A stretch of 42,127 bases of DNA from Coprobacter sp. (GCA_022511245.1 JAFLRV010000004.1:1-42127), one strand, 5' to 3'. Positions 9,029 through 17,934 are shown, numbered from the stretch's first letter. Program-made: numbers and translations. The notes: generated by a model not told the origin, from the letters alone.

Positions 9029-9676
9029 ATGGATACCATAACACTACAACAGGTACTGCCGGCCGTCTTTGCCGAAAACCGGGAGGAGATCGATTCGGAA
9101 ATATGGCTCTGCGAACGGGTGCTGCAAAAAGGGAAATCCTACTTGATAGAGGCGGTTTCAGGAGCCGGCAAATCTTCTTTCTGTAGCTATCTGTACGGGT
9201 ATCGGCACGACTATTCCGGCGATATCCGGTTCGACGGACAATCTACCCGGACTTTTTCTATCCGGCAATGGACACAGTTGCGACGGACCGCTATCAGCTG
9301 CCTGTTTCAGGATTTGCGCCTGTTTCCCGAACTGACGGTCCGGGAAAATATCGAACTTAAAAACAGCCTGACCCGACATAAACCGGAAACGGAAATACGC
9401 CATTATTTCGACAGACTGGGAATCGGCGACAAATGGGAATCGAAAACAGCCCGGCTCTCTTTCGGACAACAACAGCGGGTCGCCTTTGTCCGGGCACTTT
9501 GCCAGCCCTTCGATTTCATTCTGCTCGATGAGCCGATAAGCCACCTGGATGATGCCAACGGGCAGATAATGGCCGACATTCTGCTGCACGAGTGTAAAGC
9601 GCAATCGGCCGGCATCATCGTCACCTCGATTGGAAAACATCCGGATATTTCCTACGATGAAATACTCCGTTTATAA
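9029..9676 (+). CDS. ABC transporter ATP-binding protein (MacB/LolD-like)
   Basis: This 215-aa nucleotide-binding domain has Walker A at residues 42-49 (AVSGAGKS, with Ala in place of the first Gly), the Q-loop glutamine at 94 (CLFQDLRLFPELTVREN), the signature LSFGQ at 143-147, Walker B FILLDEP with D167 and E168, and the D-loop SHLD. The switch position, where the family normally has VTHD, reads VTSIGKH, so the usual histidine is Ser200. The body is short and lacks accessory domains, as in LolD or MacB-type exporters. It lies 5 bases upstream of an FtsX-type permease, which is surely its partner. The substrate is unknown. The missing H-loop histidine suggests altered or slow ATP hydrolysis. 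Confidence 0.88.
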   Translation: MDTITLQQVLPAVFAENREEIDSEIWLCERVLQKGKSYLIEAVSGAGKSSFCSYLYGYRHDYSGDIRFDGQSTRTFSIRQWTQLRRTAISCLFQDLRLFPELTVRENIELKNSLTRHKPETEIRHYFDRLGIGDKWESKTARLSFGQQQRVAFVRALCQPFDFILLDEPISHLDDANGQIMADILLHECKAQSAGIIVTSIGKHPDISYDEILRL

Positions 9677-9681
9677 ATGAC

Positions 9682-10887
9682 ATGCACATGAAAACAGTCT
9701 GGAAACTGCTTCGTCAACATATCAGCATTGCGCAATTTGCGGGATTCGTACTCGCCAATCTGGCCGGTATGATTATCGTGCTCTTCTGCCTTCAGTTTTA
9801 CAACGATGTCATTCCTTTCTTTTCGGGGAACGACAGCCTGCTGAAAAACGACTATCTTATCCTCTCCAAAAGTGTCGGCACTTCAGGTTACGGAAAAAAC
9901 AACCGGTTTACCGAATCCGATATCGAAGATATACAAGGACAGCCGTTTGTCCAGCATGTCGGGGAGTTTACCTCCAGCCAGTATCATGTATCGGCCGGTA
10001 TCAATCTCATCGGAGGACAGATGCAGCTCTCTACCCAAATGTTTTTCGAATCGGTTCCCGACCGGTTTGTCGATATTGAAACCGCCACCGACTGGCATTT
10101 CGATGAACGCACCGGATTCATTCCCATTATTCTGCCCAAAAATTACCTGAATCTGTATAATTACGGATTTGCCCAGTCCCGGAGTCTGCCCCAGCTTTCG
10201 GAAGGCATACTCGGCCTTATCGGCCTCGACATCCGGATATCGGGGAACTCGCTTTCCCGCAATTTCAAAGGCCGCATCGTCGGCTTTTCCAACCGGCTGA
10301 ATACAATACTCGTTCCCGAATCTTTCATGCAATGGAGCAACCGCACATTCGGCAACGGACACCAGGCAGAACCGGCCCGGCTCATCGTCGAGGTGAACAA
10401 TCCGGCCGACGACAAACTGGTACAATACCTGCAGGCCAAAGGATACGAGCCCGAAAATGACAAACTGGACGCCGGGAAAACCAGCTATTTTCTGAAAATA
10501 ACCGCCGCACTGGTAATCGGCATAGGCATCCTTATCAGCGCCCTCTCGTTTTTTATCCTTATGCTCAGCATCTACCTGCTGTTGCAGAAGAACACGCAGA
10601 AACTGGAAAATTTGCTGCTCATCGGGTACAGTCCGGAGCAGGTATCTCGCCCCTATCAGATATTGACCGTAGCACTCAATACCGTTGTCCTCGTCATCTC
10701 TCTCGTTGTCGTTTTTCTTGTCCGGGAACATTATCTCGAACTGTTCGGCAAGATGTGGCCGGGATTCGAAAGCAGTTCAACGACAACAGCTGTCTTGACG
10801 GGTTTTCTGCTGCTGGGATTGACATCCATACTGAATATTCTGACAATTCGTCACAAAGTAAATACCTTGTGGGACGGTACCCGATAA
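9682..10887 (+). CDS. FtsX-like ABC transporter permease
   Basis: This 401-aa membrane protein has the type VII (FtsX/MacB/LolC) layout. A first membrane segment (about residues 18-38) is followed by an extracytoplasmic domain of about 220 residues, then three C-terminal membrane segments (about 270-300, 325-347 and 365-388). The loop LENLLLIGYSPEQVSRPYQI between segments 2 and 3 is the conserved FtsX-type coupling region. Two in-frame starts are possible (9682 and 9688), and the second gives MKTVWKLL. The gene is 5 bases after the ATPase and 25 bases before murF. Family members drive mechanical work on periplasmic or outer-membrane partners rather than classical transport. The DUF4836 lipoprotein is a possible partner (inference). 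Confidence 0.85.
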   Translation: MHMKTVWKLLRQHISIAQFAGFVLANLAGMIIVLFCLQFYNDVIPFFSGNDSLLKNDYLILSKSVGTSGYGKNNRFTESDIEDIQGQPFVQHVGEFTSSQYHVSAGINLIGGQMQLSTQMFFESVPDRFVDIETATDWHFDERTGFIPIILPKNYLNLYNYGFAQSRSLPQLSEGILGLIGLDIRISGNSLSRNFKGRIVGFSNRLNTILVPESFMQWSNRTFGNGHQAEPARLIVEVNNPADDKLVQYLQAKGYEPENDKLDAGKTSYFLKITAALVIGIGILISALSFFILMLSIYLLLQKNTQKLENLLLIGYSPEQVSRPYQILTVALNTVVLVISLVVVFLVREHYLELFGKMWPGFESSSTTTAVLTGFLLLGLTSILNILTIRHKVNTLWDGTR

Positions 10888-10912
10888 AAACAGAAACATA
10901 TATCCAAGACTT

Positions 10913-12199
10913 ATGAAAACCGAACTTCTTTATACATTATATCAAGCCCACCCCGTCATCACGACCGACAGCCGCCGGTGTATTCCGGATTCTATCTTTT
11001 TCGCATTGAAAGGCGAAAATTTCAACGGAAACCGTTTTGCAGCTCAAGCACTCGAAGCCGGATGCGCTTATGCTGTCGTAGATGAAGCCGAATATGCCAC
11101 AGACAACCGCATCATACTGGTCGACAACTGCCTGAAAGCCCTGCAACAGCTGGCCCGGCATCACCGGCGCAACTTGGGATTACCCGTCATCGGCATTACC
11201 GGAACCAACGGCAAAACCACGACAAAAGAGCTTACGGCTGCCTGTCTGTCTCAAAAGTACAATATTTGGGCGACACAAGGCAATCTCAACAACCACATCG
11301 GCGTTCCGCTTACCCTGCTGCAACTCACCGCAGCCCACGAAATGGCGGTAATAGAGATGGGAGCCAGCCATCCGGGCGATATTCGGGAACTGGTCGACAT
11401 CGCCGAACCGGATTACGGCATCATCACCAATGTAGCCAAAGCCCATTTGCAGGGATTCGGCTCTTTTGAGGGGGTTATCCGCACCAAATGCGAACTGTAC
11501 GATTACATCCGGGAACATCAGGGGCATATTTTTATCCAGCACGAGAACGGCTATTTGCAGCCCCAAAGTCAAGGGATAGAAAAAACGGAATACGGAACCA
11601 CTGAAAATCTGTACGTCAGCGGCCACGTTACCGACTGCTCTCCGTTCCTTGCCTTTGAAATCCAATTCAACAGTGCCGACAAACTGGCTGTACAAACGCA
11701 ACTCATCGGGAGCTACAATCTGCCCAACGCACTGGCAGCCGCAGCCATAGCCACCCGGTTCGGAGTATCTCCTGCACAAATAAAAACAGCTATCGAAACC
11801 TATACGCCGCAAAACAAACGCTCCCAACTGCAAAAAACGGCGGACAATACGTTGATTATAGATGCCTACAACGCCAACCCGGCCAGCATGGAGGCTGCCT
11901 TGAACAACTTTATGGACATGAACGCCCCATCCAAAGCCGTCATACTCGGCAACATGGGAGAACTCGGCGACGGCAGTGCAGACGAGCACCAAAAAATCAT
12001 AGAGAAACTGGAAACAGCCGGGTTCGACAAAGTCCTGCTTTCCGGAGGAGAGTTTTGTAAAACAACGACAGACTTTCCCTGTTTCCCCGATACCGATGCG
12101 CTGGTACAGGAACTGAAACTGCATCCGTTGAAAGGATACACGATTCTGATAAAAGGTTCGAGAAGCACCCGGTTGGAACAATGCATCGAATGGCTTTGA
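10913..12199 (+). CDS. murF: UDP-N-acetylmuramoyl-tripeptide--D-alanyl-D-alanine ligase MurF
   Basis: This 428-aa Mur ligase adds D-Ala-D-Ala to the UDP-MurNAc tripeptide in the cytoplasm, the last step of the soluble peptidoglycan precursor pathway. Visible are the N-terminal MurF-type substrate domain (TDSRRCIPDSIFFALKGENF), the P-loop GTNGKTT at residues 97-103, EMGASHPGDI, the central ATPase motifs, and DAYNANPASMEAAL followed by LGNMGELGD in the C-terminal ligase domain. Length is slightly short compared with the E. coli enzyme but normal for Bacteroidota. It sits 25 bases after the permease gene and is probably in the same operon. The usual dcw cluster genes are not nearby. Confidence 0.96.
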   Translation: MKTELLYTLYQAHPVITTDSRRCIPDSIFFALKGENFNGNRFAAQALEAGCAYAVVDEAEYATDNRIILVDNCLKALQQLARHHRRNLGLPVIGITGTNGKTTTKELTAACLSQKYNIWATQGNLNNHIGVPLTLLQLTAAHEMAVIEMGASHPGDIRELVDIAEPDYGIITNVAKAHLQGFGSFEGVIRTKCELYDYIREHQGHIFIQHENGYLQPQSQGIEKTEYGTTENLYVSGHVTDCSPFLAFEIQFNSADKLAVQTQLIGSYNLPNALAAAAIATRFGVSPAQIKTAIETYTPQNKRSQLQKTADNTLIIDAYNANPASMEAALNNFMDMNAPSKAVILGNMGELGDGSADEHQKIIEKLETAGFDKVLLSGGEFCKTTTDFPCFPDTDALVQELKLHPLKGYTILIKGSRSTRLEQCIEWL

Positions 12200-12240
12200 C
12201 AAATTGCTGGAACAGGCCTACGGATATCGATTAAAAACTG

Positions 12241-12248
12241 TACTTTTG
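12241..12248 (+). promoter_or_regulatory. Candidate -7 box for cca
   Basis: TACTTTTG matches TAnnTTTG and lies 31 bases before the ATG at 12279, inside a longer reading frame that begins at a TTG. It supports the downstream start and suggests that cca can be transcribed apart from murF. No TTTG is found at the -33 position. Confidence 0.4.
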
Positions 12249-12278
12249 CACCTGAAAATCCCGAAATCGTTTAAATCT

Positions 12279-13718
12279 ATGCAACCGGACAGCGTACATC
12301 TTGAAAAACAGCTCAAAAATCCCTTATTCCCATTGATATCGGAAACAGCCGACGAACTGGGAATGCCCTGCTATGTCATCGGAGGATATGTCCGGGATAT
12401 ATTTCTGGAAAGGGACTCCAAAGACATCGATGTCGTCACGCTGGGCAGCGGAATCAATCTGGCGACGGCCTTTGCCGAAAAGTTAGGACCCAAAGCGCAT
12501 CTGTCCGTTTTCAAAAATTTCGGAACCGCACAGGTAAAATACAAAAATCTGGAGGTCGAATTTGTCGGTGCCCGCAAAGAGTCCTACAACCGGAACTCCC
12601 GTAAACCGATTGTGGAAGACGGGACACTGACCGACGACCAGAACCGGCGCGATTTTACGATAAATGCACTGGCGATTTGCCTGAACCGGAATCATTTCGG
12701 AGAACTGACCGACCCGTTCGGAGGAGTGAAAGATTTGACAAACCGAATCATACGCACCCCTCTCGACCCGGACATTACGTTCAGCGACGACCCGTTGCGC
12801 ATGATGCGGGCCATCCGTTTTGCAACCCAGCTCGGATTTACGATAGAAGAGCAAACTTTTCAGGCCATTGCCCGAAACAAAGAGCGCATCGAGATTATTT
12901 CCAAAGAGCGCATCATCGACGAACTGAACAAGATTATCGCCGCCAAACAACCCTCGACCGGATTCATACTGCTCGACAAATGCGGACTGCTGCCGCTGAT
13001 ATTTCCTGAACTGCATGCCCTCAAAGGTATAGAAAACCGGGACGGACGGGGACACAAAGACAATTTTTACCACACATTGACGGTGCTCGACAATGTATCG
13101 GTACAGAGCGACAACCTGTGGTTGCGATGGGCAGCCCTGTTTCACGACATTGCCAAACCGGCGACCAAGCGGTACGAAGAAAAACTGGGATGGACATTCC
13201 ACAATCACAATTTCATCGGGGCCCGCATGATTCCCGGCATATTCCGCCGGATGAAACTCCCGCTCAATGAAAAGATGAAATATGTACAGAAAATGGTCGA
13301 TCTCCATATGCGGCCGATTGTCCTGGCCGAAGAAATCGTTACCGATTCAGCCGTGCGGCGCCTGCTGTTCGACGCCGGAGACGATATCGATGATCTGATG
13401 ACATTGTGCGAAGCCGACATTACATCGAAAAACCGGGAAAAAGTAAAACGCTATCTTGCCAATTTTGCACTGGTACGCCAAAAACTCAAAGAGATAGAAG
13501 AAAAGGACCGCATCCGGAATATGCAGCCGCCGATAAGCGGAGAGGAAATTATGGAGATTTTCGGATTGAGTCCCTGCCGCACCGTAGGCGACATCAAGAC
13601 TGTACTCAAAGACGCCATATTGGACGGCATTATCCCCAACGAAAGAGAGGAAGCCTACCGCTACATGCTCGAATACGCCCGCACGCTCGGACTGGAACCG
13701 GTCAATCCGCCGGCATGA
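12279..13718 (+). CDS. cca: CCA tRNA nucleotidyltransferase (class II, with HD domain)
   Basis: This 479-aa enzyme adds or repairs the 3' CCA end of tRNAs. The nucleotidyltransferase head has VIGGYVRDIF (GG at 35-36) and the metal-binding DID at 49-51. These are followed by the RRDFTINALA motif, SDDPLRMMRAIRFATQL in the neck, and a C-terminal HD phosphohydrolase domain with LFHDIAKP. An in-frame TTG at 12204 would add 25 residues that do not resemble the family, and a -7 box lies within that stretch, so I start at 12279. The enzyme is needed here because the tRNA-Arg in this window has no encoded CCA. The last 17 bases overlap the end of gldH on the other strand. Confidence 0.94.
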   Translation: MQPDSVHLEKQLKNPLFPLISETADELGMPCYVIGGYVRDIFLERDSKDIDVVTLGSGINLATAFAEKLGPKAHLSVFKNFGTAQVKYKNLEVEFVGARKESYNRNSRKPIVEDGTLTDDQNRRDFTINALAICLNRNHFGELTDPFGGVKDLTNRIIRTPLDPDITFSDDPLRMMRAIRFATQLGFTIEEQTFQAIARNKERIEIISKERIIDELNKIIAAKQPSTGFILLDKCGLLPLIFPELHALKGIENRDGRGHKDNFYHTLTVLDNVSVQSDNLWLRWAALFHDIAKPATKRYEEKLGWTFHNHNFIGARMIPGIFRRMKLPLNEKMKYVQKMVDLHMRPIVLAEEIVTDSAVRRLLFDAGDDIDDLMTLCEADITSKNREKVKRYLANFALVRQKLKEIEEKDRIRNMQPPISGEEIMEIFGLSPCRTVGDIKTVLKDAILDGIIPNEREEAYRYMLEYARTLGLEPVNPPA

Positions 13719-14187
13719 CTTTCGTCACCCGGAGGCCGATATCGTCGATGTGACGTATGACATCCTCCCGCATCCCCTGTTGCACGGAGAACCGGTATTC
13801 CCCGCTTTGCGGGAACCGGAACTGCTTTTTAAACGGAATCACCTGCTGGTAGGAGGCACCCCAGCCCGAACCGTACCACTTGCCGTAGACATCGGCCAAC
13901 CGGCACTCCAGCGTATCGGTACATGCCCGGCCCTCTTCATCGGTATATCCGACAAACAGCCACAAATTGCTATAGGCATAGTCGTTGGTATAACGCAGTG
14001 ATATATCGATATCGTAGAGACTTAACGTATCTTCTATTTCCGGCAAAAACGTCTGAATCTCCTGTTTGTCCCACCCGTCGGGCGAAAGATGATTGAATGA
14101 ATAAAATGCCACCTCTTTGTTGCGGCAGGAACACAATCCTGCCACCAGCAACAAAAACGCGCCTATGCTGTATATCGATGTTTTCAC
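13702..14187 (-). CDS. gldH: Gliding motility lipoprotein GldH
   Basis: This is a 161-aa lipoprotein with signal MKTSIYSIGAFLLLVAGLCS and lipobox cysteine 21. The body contains YSFNHLSPDGWDKQEIQTF, SLRYTNDYAYSNLWLFV and the closing QGMREDVIRHIDDIGLRVTK, which fit GldH as I remember it. GldH is found throughout Bacteroidota, including non-motile gut species, and is associated with the type IX secretion/gliding apparatus. Its precise role is unknown. The start overlaps the stop of the RicT-like gene by ATGA, so translation is likely coupled. The 3' end overlaps cca by 17 bases tail to tail. The distant sprA fragment in this window belongs to the same secretion system. Confidence 0.85.
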   Translation of the reverse strand: MKTSIYSIGAFLLLVAGLCSCRNKEVAFYSFNHLSPDGWDKQEIQTFLPEIEDTLSLYDIDISLRYTNDYAYSNLWLFVGYTDEEGRACTDTLECRLADVYGKWYGSGWGASYQQVIPFKKQFRFPQSGEYRFSVQQGMREDVIRHIDDIGLRVTKVMPAD

Positions 14188-15389
14188 GCCGGTTTCTGTG
14201 ATTCGTTCTCCGGTTTCCGGTTCGGCTTCGGAGTATTGTTGTTGCCGCCGTCACCGTTATTACCCGGTTTCTTGGCAAAAGATTTTTTCTTGCGTCTGTT
14301 CCCGTTCGATTTCTTTTTGGCTTTGTCAAACCGGGTCAGACTATCCTGCCCTACCACATCCTGAAACTCCTTCTTAACCGGCTCCTTAGCCGAATCCGGC
14401 ACCAGACTGTCAGGATGCACGCCCCGTTTGTTCAGTGCAATAATCTCAAATACACGGGAAGCATCGAGCGTAACCAGATTAACCGCCATATCCTTACTGG
14501 TGGAATAGGTCATCTGCCGCTTGAATATATCGGTCTTGAAATGGTAATAGGTCCCTTCTTTGGTCTCCAGCGGAATCTCTCTCGAAGGCAGTTTTTTCTG
14601 GCTCTCCACATAGGCATCGGCCTCATAATTGAGACAGCATTTCAGTTTGGCGCACTGTCCGGCCAGTTTCTGCGGATTGAGCGAAATATCCTGATATCGG
14701 GCGGCACTGGTAGCGACCGAAACGAAATTCGTCATCCAGCTGGAACAGCACAGCTGCCGTCCGCAAGGACCGATTCCGCCTATGCGGCCCGCTTCCTGCC
14801 GGGCTCCGATCTGTTTCATTTCAATACGCACCTTGAAAGCATCGGCGAGTACCTTAATCAGTTGGCGGAAATCGACCCGGTCATCGGCAATATAATAAAA
14901 AATGGCCTTATTGCCGTCTCCCTGATACTCCACATCGCCGATTTTCATGTTCAGTTTCAAATCTTCCGCAATTTTGCGGGCCCGCAGCATCGTATCGTGC
15001 TCCTTAGCCTTCGCCTCTTCACATTTTTCCAAATCATTGGGTTTCGCCTTGCGATAGATTCTTTTCAAATCGGGACTGTCGGGTTTTACGCCGTTTTTCT
15101 TCATCTGCAGCAGCACCAGACGACCGGTAAGCGTCACAACGCCGATATCGTGACCGGGATTGGCTTCCACCGCCACGACATCACCCTTTTCCAGTTTGAT
15201 ATGCGTCGAGTTTTTGTAATACCCTTTCCGGGTATTTTTAAACTGCACCTCCACCATGTCGGTGTCTTTATGCGATTCGGGCAAATCCGACAGCCAGTCG
15301 TAGCAATGCAGTTTGACAGCCTGCTCTTTGCAACAACACTTTTTTTTCGGTGGTTGGTTATTTATATTGTTATCTGATGTATTGTCCAT
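14184..15389 (-). CDS. RicT/YaaT-like PSP1-domain protein, cysteine rich
   Basis: This 401-aa PSP1-domain protein has a core with VVAVEANPGHDIGVVTLTGR and ARQEAGRIGGIGPCGRQLCC, which identify the YaaT/RicT family. Cysteines are clustered at 18-20, 209, 214-215, 246 and 251-252. In Bacillus subtilis, RicT with RicA and RicF binds iron-sulfur clusters and directs RNase Y. Here the gene directly follows rny on the same strand (93-base gap) and is coupled to gldH through an ATGA overlap. The C-terminal 70 residues are a basic, low-complexity tail rich in Lys, Asn and Pro (PFAM-poor). A frame extension reaches 15437, but MDNTSDNN at 15389 is the better start. Regulation of RNase Y is inferred from family and position. 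Confidence 0.85.
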   Translation of the reverse strand: MDNTSDNNINNQPPKKKCCCKEQAVKLHCYDWLSDLPESHKDTDMVEVQFKNTRKGYYKNSTHIKLEKGDVVAVEANPGHDIGVVTLTGRLVLLQMKKNGVKPDSPDLKRIYRKAKPNDLEKCEEAKAKEHDTMLRARKIAEDLKLNMKIGDVEYQGDGNKAIFYYIADDRVDFRQLIKVLADAFKVRIEMKQIGARQEAGRIGGIGPCGRQLCCSSWMTNFVSVATSAARYQDISLNPQKLAGQCAKLKCCLNYEADAYVESQKKLPSREIPLETKEGTYYHFKTDIFKRQMTYSTSKDMAVNLVTLDASRVFEIIALNKRGVHPDSLVPDSAKEPVKKEFQDVVGQDSLTRFDKAKKKSNGNRRKKKSFAKKPGNNGDGGNNNTPKPNRKPENESQKPA

Positions 15390-15482
15390 ATCATCGTATT
15401 CTCTTTCAACGACACCGGCTGCAGGCTGCATCCGCATACCCGCAGCCCGTACCGTTCATGACGGGCATCTGCCCTCCTGTGT

Positions 15483-17024
15483 TTATTTTGCGAAACTTAC
15501 CGCACGGGTTTCCCGTATTACGGTTATCTTCACCTGACCCGGATAGGTCATTTCGTCTTGTATGCGTTTGGCGATTTCAGTCGAGAGATTTTCGGTTTCG
15601 GCATCGTCTATCTTGTCTGCGCCGACAATTACCCGCAACTCACGACCGGCCTGTATGGCATACGTCTTCAATACGCCCGGATAGGAAAGAGCCAGCTGTT
15701 CAAGGTCATTCAACCGTTTGATATAAGCCTCGACAATTTCCCGGCGGGCACCCGGACGAGCTCCTGAAATAGCATCGCACACCTGCACCAGCGGAGCAAT
15801 GAGACTCGACATCTCCACTTCATCGTGATGGGCTCCGATAGCATTGCAGATATCCGGTTTTTCCTTGTATTTCTCGGCCAGTTTCATACCCAGCAAAGCA
15901 TGCGGCAGTTCCGGCTCTTCATCGGGCACCTTGCCTATATCGTGCAGTAATCCGGCCCGTTTGGCTTTCTTGGGATTCAATCCCAGCTCACTGGCCATGA
16001 CAGCGCACAAATTGGCCGTTTCACGGGAGTGCTGCAACAAATTCTGACCATAAGAAGAACGGTATTTCATTTTACCTACCAGACGAATCAGTTCGGGATG
16101 CAACCCGTGAATACCCAAATCAATAGCTGTACGCTTACCCGTTTCGATAATCTCCTCTTCAATCTGTTTGCGCACTTTGGCGACAACTTCCTCGATACGG
16201 GCCGGATGTATACGGCCATCGGTTACCAGCTGGTGCAATGCCAGACGGGCAATCTCACGACGCACGGGGTCAAATGCCGAAAGAACAATCGCTTCCGGCG
16301 TATCGTCCACAATAATTTCCACTCCGGTAGCCGCTTCCAAAGCCCGGATGTTGCGGCCTTCGCGACCGATGATGCGGCCTTTCATTTCATCGGATTCGAT
16401 ATGGAACACCGTCACCGAATTTTCTATCGCCGTTTCCGTCGCTACCCGCTGTATGCTTTGTATAACGATACGTTTGGCTTCTTTGTTAGCCGTCAGTTTG
16501 GCCTCATCCATAATATCGTTGATATAGGATGCAGCCTCCGTCTTGGCCTCTTCTTTCAGCGATTCTATCAGTTTTTCCTTTGCCTCATCAGCCGAAAGAC
16601 CGGAAAGATGTTCCAGTTTCTCCACTTCGATTTTATGCAGCCGCTCCAACTCCTGTTTCTTTTTCTCAATCACTTCGAGCTGGGCATCCAGATTCGAACG
16701 AATGGCATCGGCCTCACTCTTTTTCCGTTGCAATTCCTGTTGCTGCTGATTCAGCTGCAACTCTTTCTGACGGGCTTTGGCTTCGGCCGACTGCAACTTG
16801 GCATTGCGGGCATTGGCCTGTTTCTCCATATCCGCTTTCAGGTGAAGGAACTTTTCTTTCACCTCCAGCATTTTGTTTTTCTTAATCACTTCAGCCTCTT
16901 TATCGGCCTCTTCAATAATCGATTTCACTCTGGCATTCAACAGTGTACGGTAAAGGACGTAAACCAGACCGCCCCCTGCCAACAAACAACCGACACCGAC
17001 TCCAATTAACGATATGTAATCCAT
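15483..17024 (-). CDS. rny: Ribonuclease Y
   Basis: This 513-aa endoribonuclease is anchored by one N-terminal membrane segment ([24 protein letters not shown]). It is followed by a long coiled coil rich in Lys, Glu and Gln (about residues 30-195), a KH RNA-binding domain ([21 protein letters not shown]) and an HD domain ([18 protein letters not shown], then [14 protein letters not shown]). RNase Y starts decay of many mRNAs at the inner face of the membrane. The frame extends 11 codons upstream to 17057, but MDYISL is where the family begins. It sits between zapA (95 bases upstream) and the RicT-like gene. All catalytic motifs are present and the length is typical. Confidence 0.96.
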   Translation of the reverse strand: MDYISLIGVGVGCLLAGGGLVYVLYRTLLNARVKSIIEEADKEAEVIKKNKMLEVKEKFLHLKADMEKQANARNAKLQSAEAKARQKELQLNQQQQELQRKKSEADAIRSNLDAQLEVIEKKKQELERLHKIEVEKLEHLSGLSADEAKEKLIESLKEEAKTEAASYINDIMDEAKLTANKEAKRIVIQSIQRVATETAIENSVTVFHIESDEMKGRIIGREGRNIRALEAATGVEIIVDDTPEAIVLSAFDPVRREIARLALHQLVTDGRIHPARIEEVVAKVRKQIEEEIIETGKRTAIDLGIHGLHPELIRLVGKMKYRSSYGQNLLQHSRETANLCAVMASELGLNPKKAKRAGLLHDIGKVPDEEPELPHALLGMKLAEKYKEKPDICNAIGAHHDEVEMSSLIAPLVQVCDAISGARPGARREIVEAYIKRLNDLEQLALSYPGVLKTYAIQAGRELRVIVGADKIDDAETENLSTEIAKRIQDEMTYPGQVKITVIRETRAVSFAK

Positions 17025-17119
17025 CTGTTTCGTGTTTAAATTATTATAAAAAAGCACTACAACGCAGGCATTTCTACCTCGTGCAGTGCAGGAAAATATT
17101 CACTCAAAAATTGGTTTGT

Positions 17120-17419
17120 TCAGTCTTTTTTCAAATAGCCATTCAACTCCTCATCCAGCTCCTTAATCGATTGGGTCAACATATCTACATCACGCGACTC
17201 TTTCATCTTCAAATATGTATATGCTATTTCCAAAGCTGCCATACTCAAAAAATCCTGTTGACTTTTCGCTTCATCCGCACGGTAACGTGTGGCATAATTG
17301 GCCAGCTTCACCTCTATCAATTTTGCCGCTTTCCGGATTAACTCTTCCTCTTCCCGTTTAATAGTGAGAGAATGAGTTTTCCCAGCTATTATCAAATTAA
17401 TTTTCAACTTATCGTTCAT
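17120..17419 (-). CDS. zapA: Cell division protein ZapA
   Basis: This small protein (99 aa) has the ZapA fold. A beta-stranded head (KLKINLIIAGKTHSLTIKREEEELIRKAAKLI) leads into a long helix containing DFLSMAALEIAYTYLKM and a C-terminal coiled coil. ZapA binds FtsZ and bundles its filaments at the division ring. It starts six bases after the stop of a predicted coiled-coil gene, and rny follows 95 bases downstream. I examined the zapA-rny gap for a 6S RNA, as is found next to zapA in other bacteria, but it is too short to hold one. Confidence 0.88.
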   Translation of the reverse strand: MNDKLKINLIIAGKTHSLTIKREEEELIRKAAKLIEVKLANYATRYRADEAKSQQDFLSMAALEIAYTYLKMKESRDVDMLTQSIKELDEELNGYLKKD

Positions 17420-17425
17420 AGCATC

Positions 17426-17719
17426 CTATTCATTTAATAATGAGATGCACTTATCGATTTCCCGCACTAATTTGTTAAACCTGTTCCGGGCTTCACGGAC
17501 ATCTTCCATACCGAAAGACAACCCTTTTGCCGTTTTCAGATTCTGATATTTGACCTTCATCTCCTCCAATTCCGTTTTGAGAGCCGTTATTTCATTCGAT
17601 TGTTGCTCAATAACCTGTTCTTTGGTCTCGACCAGCTCCTTCAGTTCTTCATAACGCCTCATCATCTCTTTGATTTTAGCGCTTAAAGCATCCAATGACA
17701 ATTTCGGATTATCGGACAT
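17426..17719 (-). CDS. Small coiled-coil protein, ZapB-like
   Basis: This 97-aa, highly charged protein is predicted to be almost entirely one helix. Residues 12-65 carry heptad-like spacing with many Glu, Lys, Leu and Gln, and the tail reads REARNRFNKLVREIDKCISLLNE. It has no signal peptide or membrane segment. The start is ATG 17719, with a -7 box 19 bases upstream, and it is six bases from zapA in the same transcript. Position and shape suggest a partner of ZapA, comparable to ZapB, but I see no specific ZapB signature. Low complexity means that any homology search must be handled with care. The functional label is inference. Confidence 0.6.
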   Translation of the reverse strand: MSDNPKLSLDALSAKIKEMMRRYEELKELVETKEQVIEQQSNEITALKTELEEMKVKYQNLKTAKGLSFGMEDVREARNRFNKLVREIDKCISLLNE

Positions 17720-17737
17720 TCTATATCAAATTCTACA

Positions 17738-17745
17738 CAAATATA
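17738..17745 (-). promoter_or_regulatory. Candidate -7 box for the ZapB-like / zapA / rny operon
   Basis: On the minus strand TATATTTG matches TAnnTTTG and ends 18 bases before the ATG at 17719. No TTTG is at the expected -33 spacing. The divergent region 17720-17965 is A/T rich and holds this box, the one at 17935, and nothing else that I can recognise. Confidence 0.35.
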
Positions 17746-17934
17746 GGAATTATCATCGAATATCGGCACATATAATCAAATATTTTAACTCTTTCCTAAA
17801 AATTTTTACGACGACACAACACTTTCCGACGAGACCCAAAACAAACAAAATCCTCGTAATACCATGTATCATAATAAGTTATGAGAATACATAAACATAG
17901 TTGTCATAAAATCGGAACACCCATATAATTTTTG

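Noticed and set aside
16029-17009. 326-codon open frame on the plus strand opposite rny
   Set aside because: It is antisense to the KH and coiled-coil parts of RNase Y. The phenylalanine- and leucine-rich translation is a mirror of the Lys/Glu/Gln-rich coiled coil, not a real membrane protein.
17025-17119. Possible 6S RNA between zapA and rny
   Set aside because: 6S RNA is often next to zapA, but this gap is only 95 bases and shows no long rod-like pairing.
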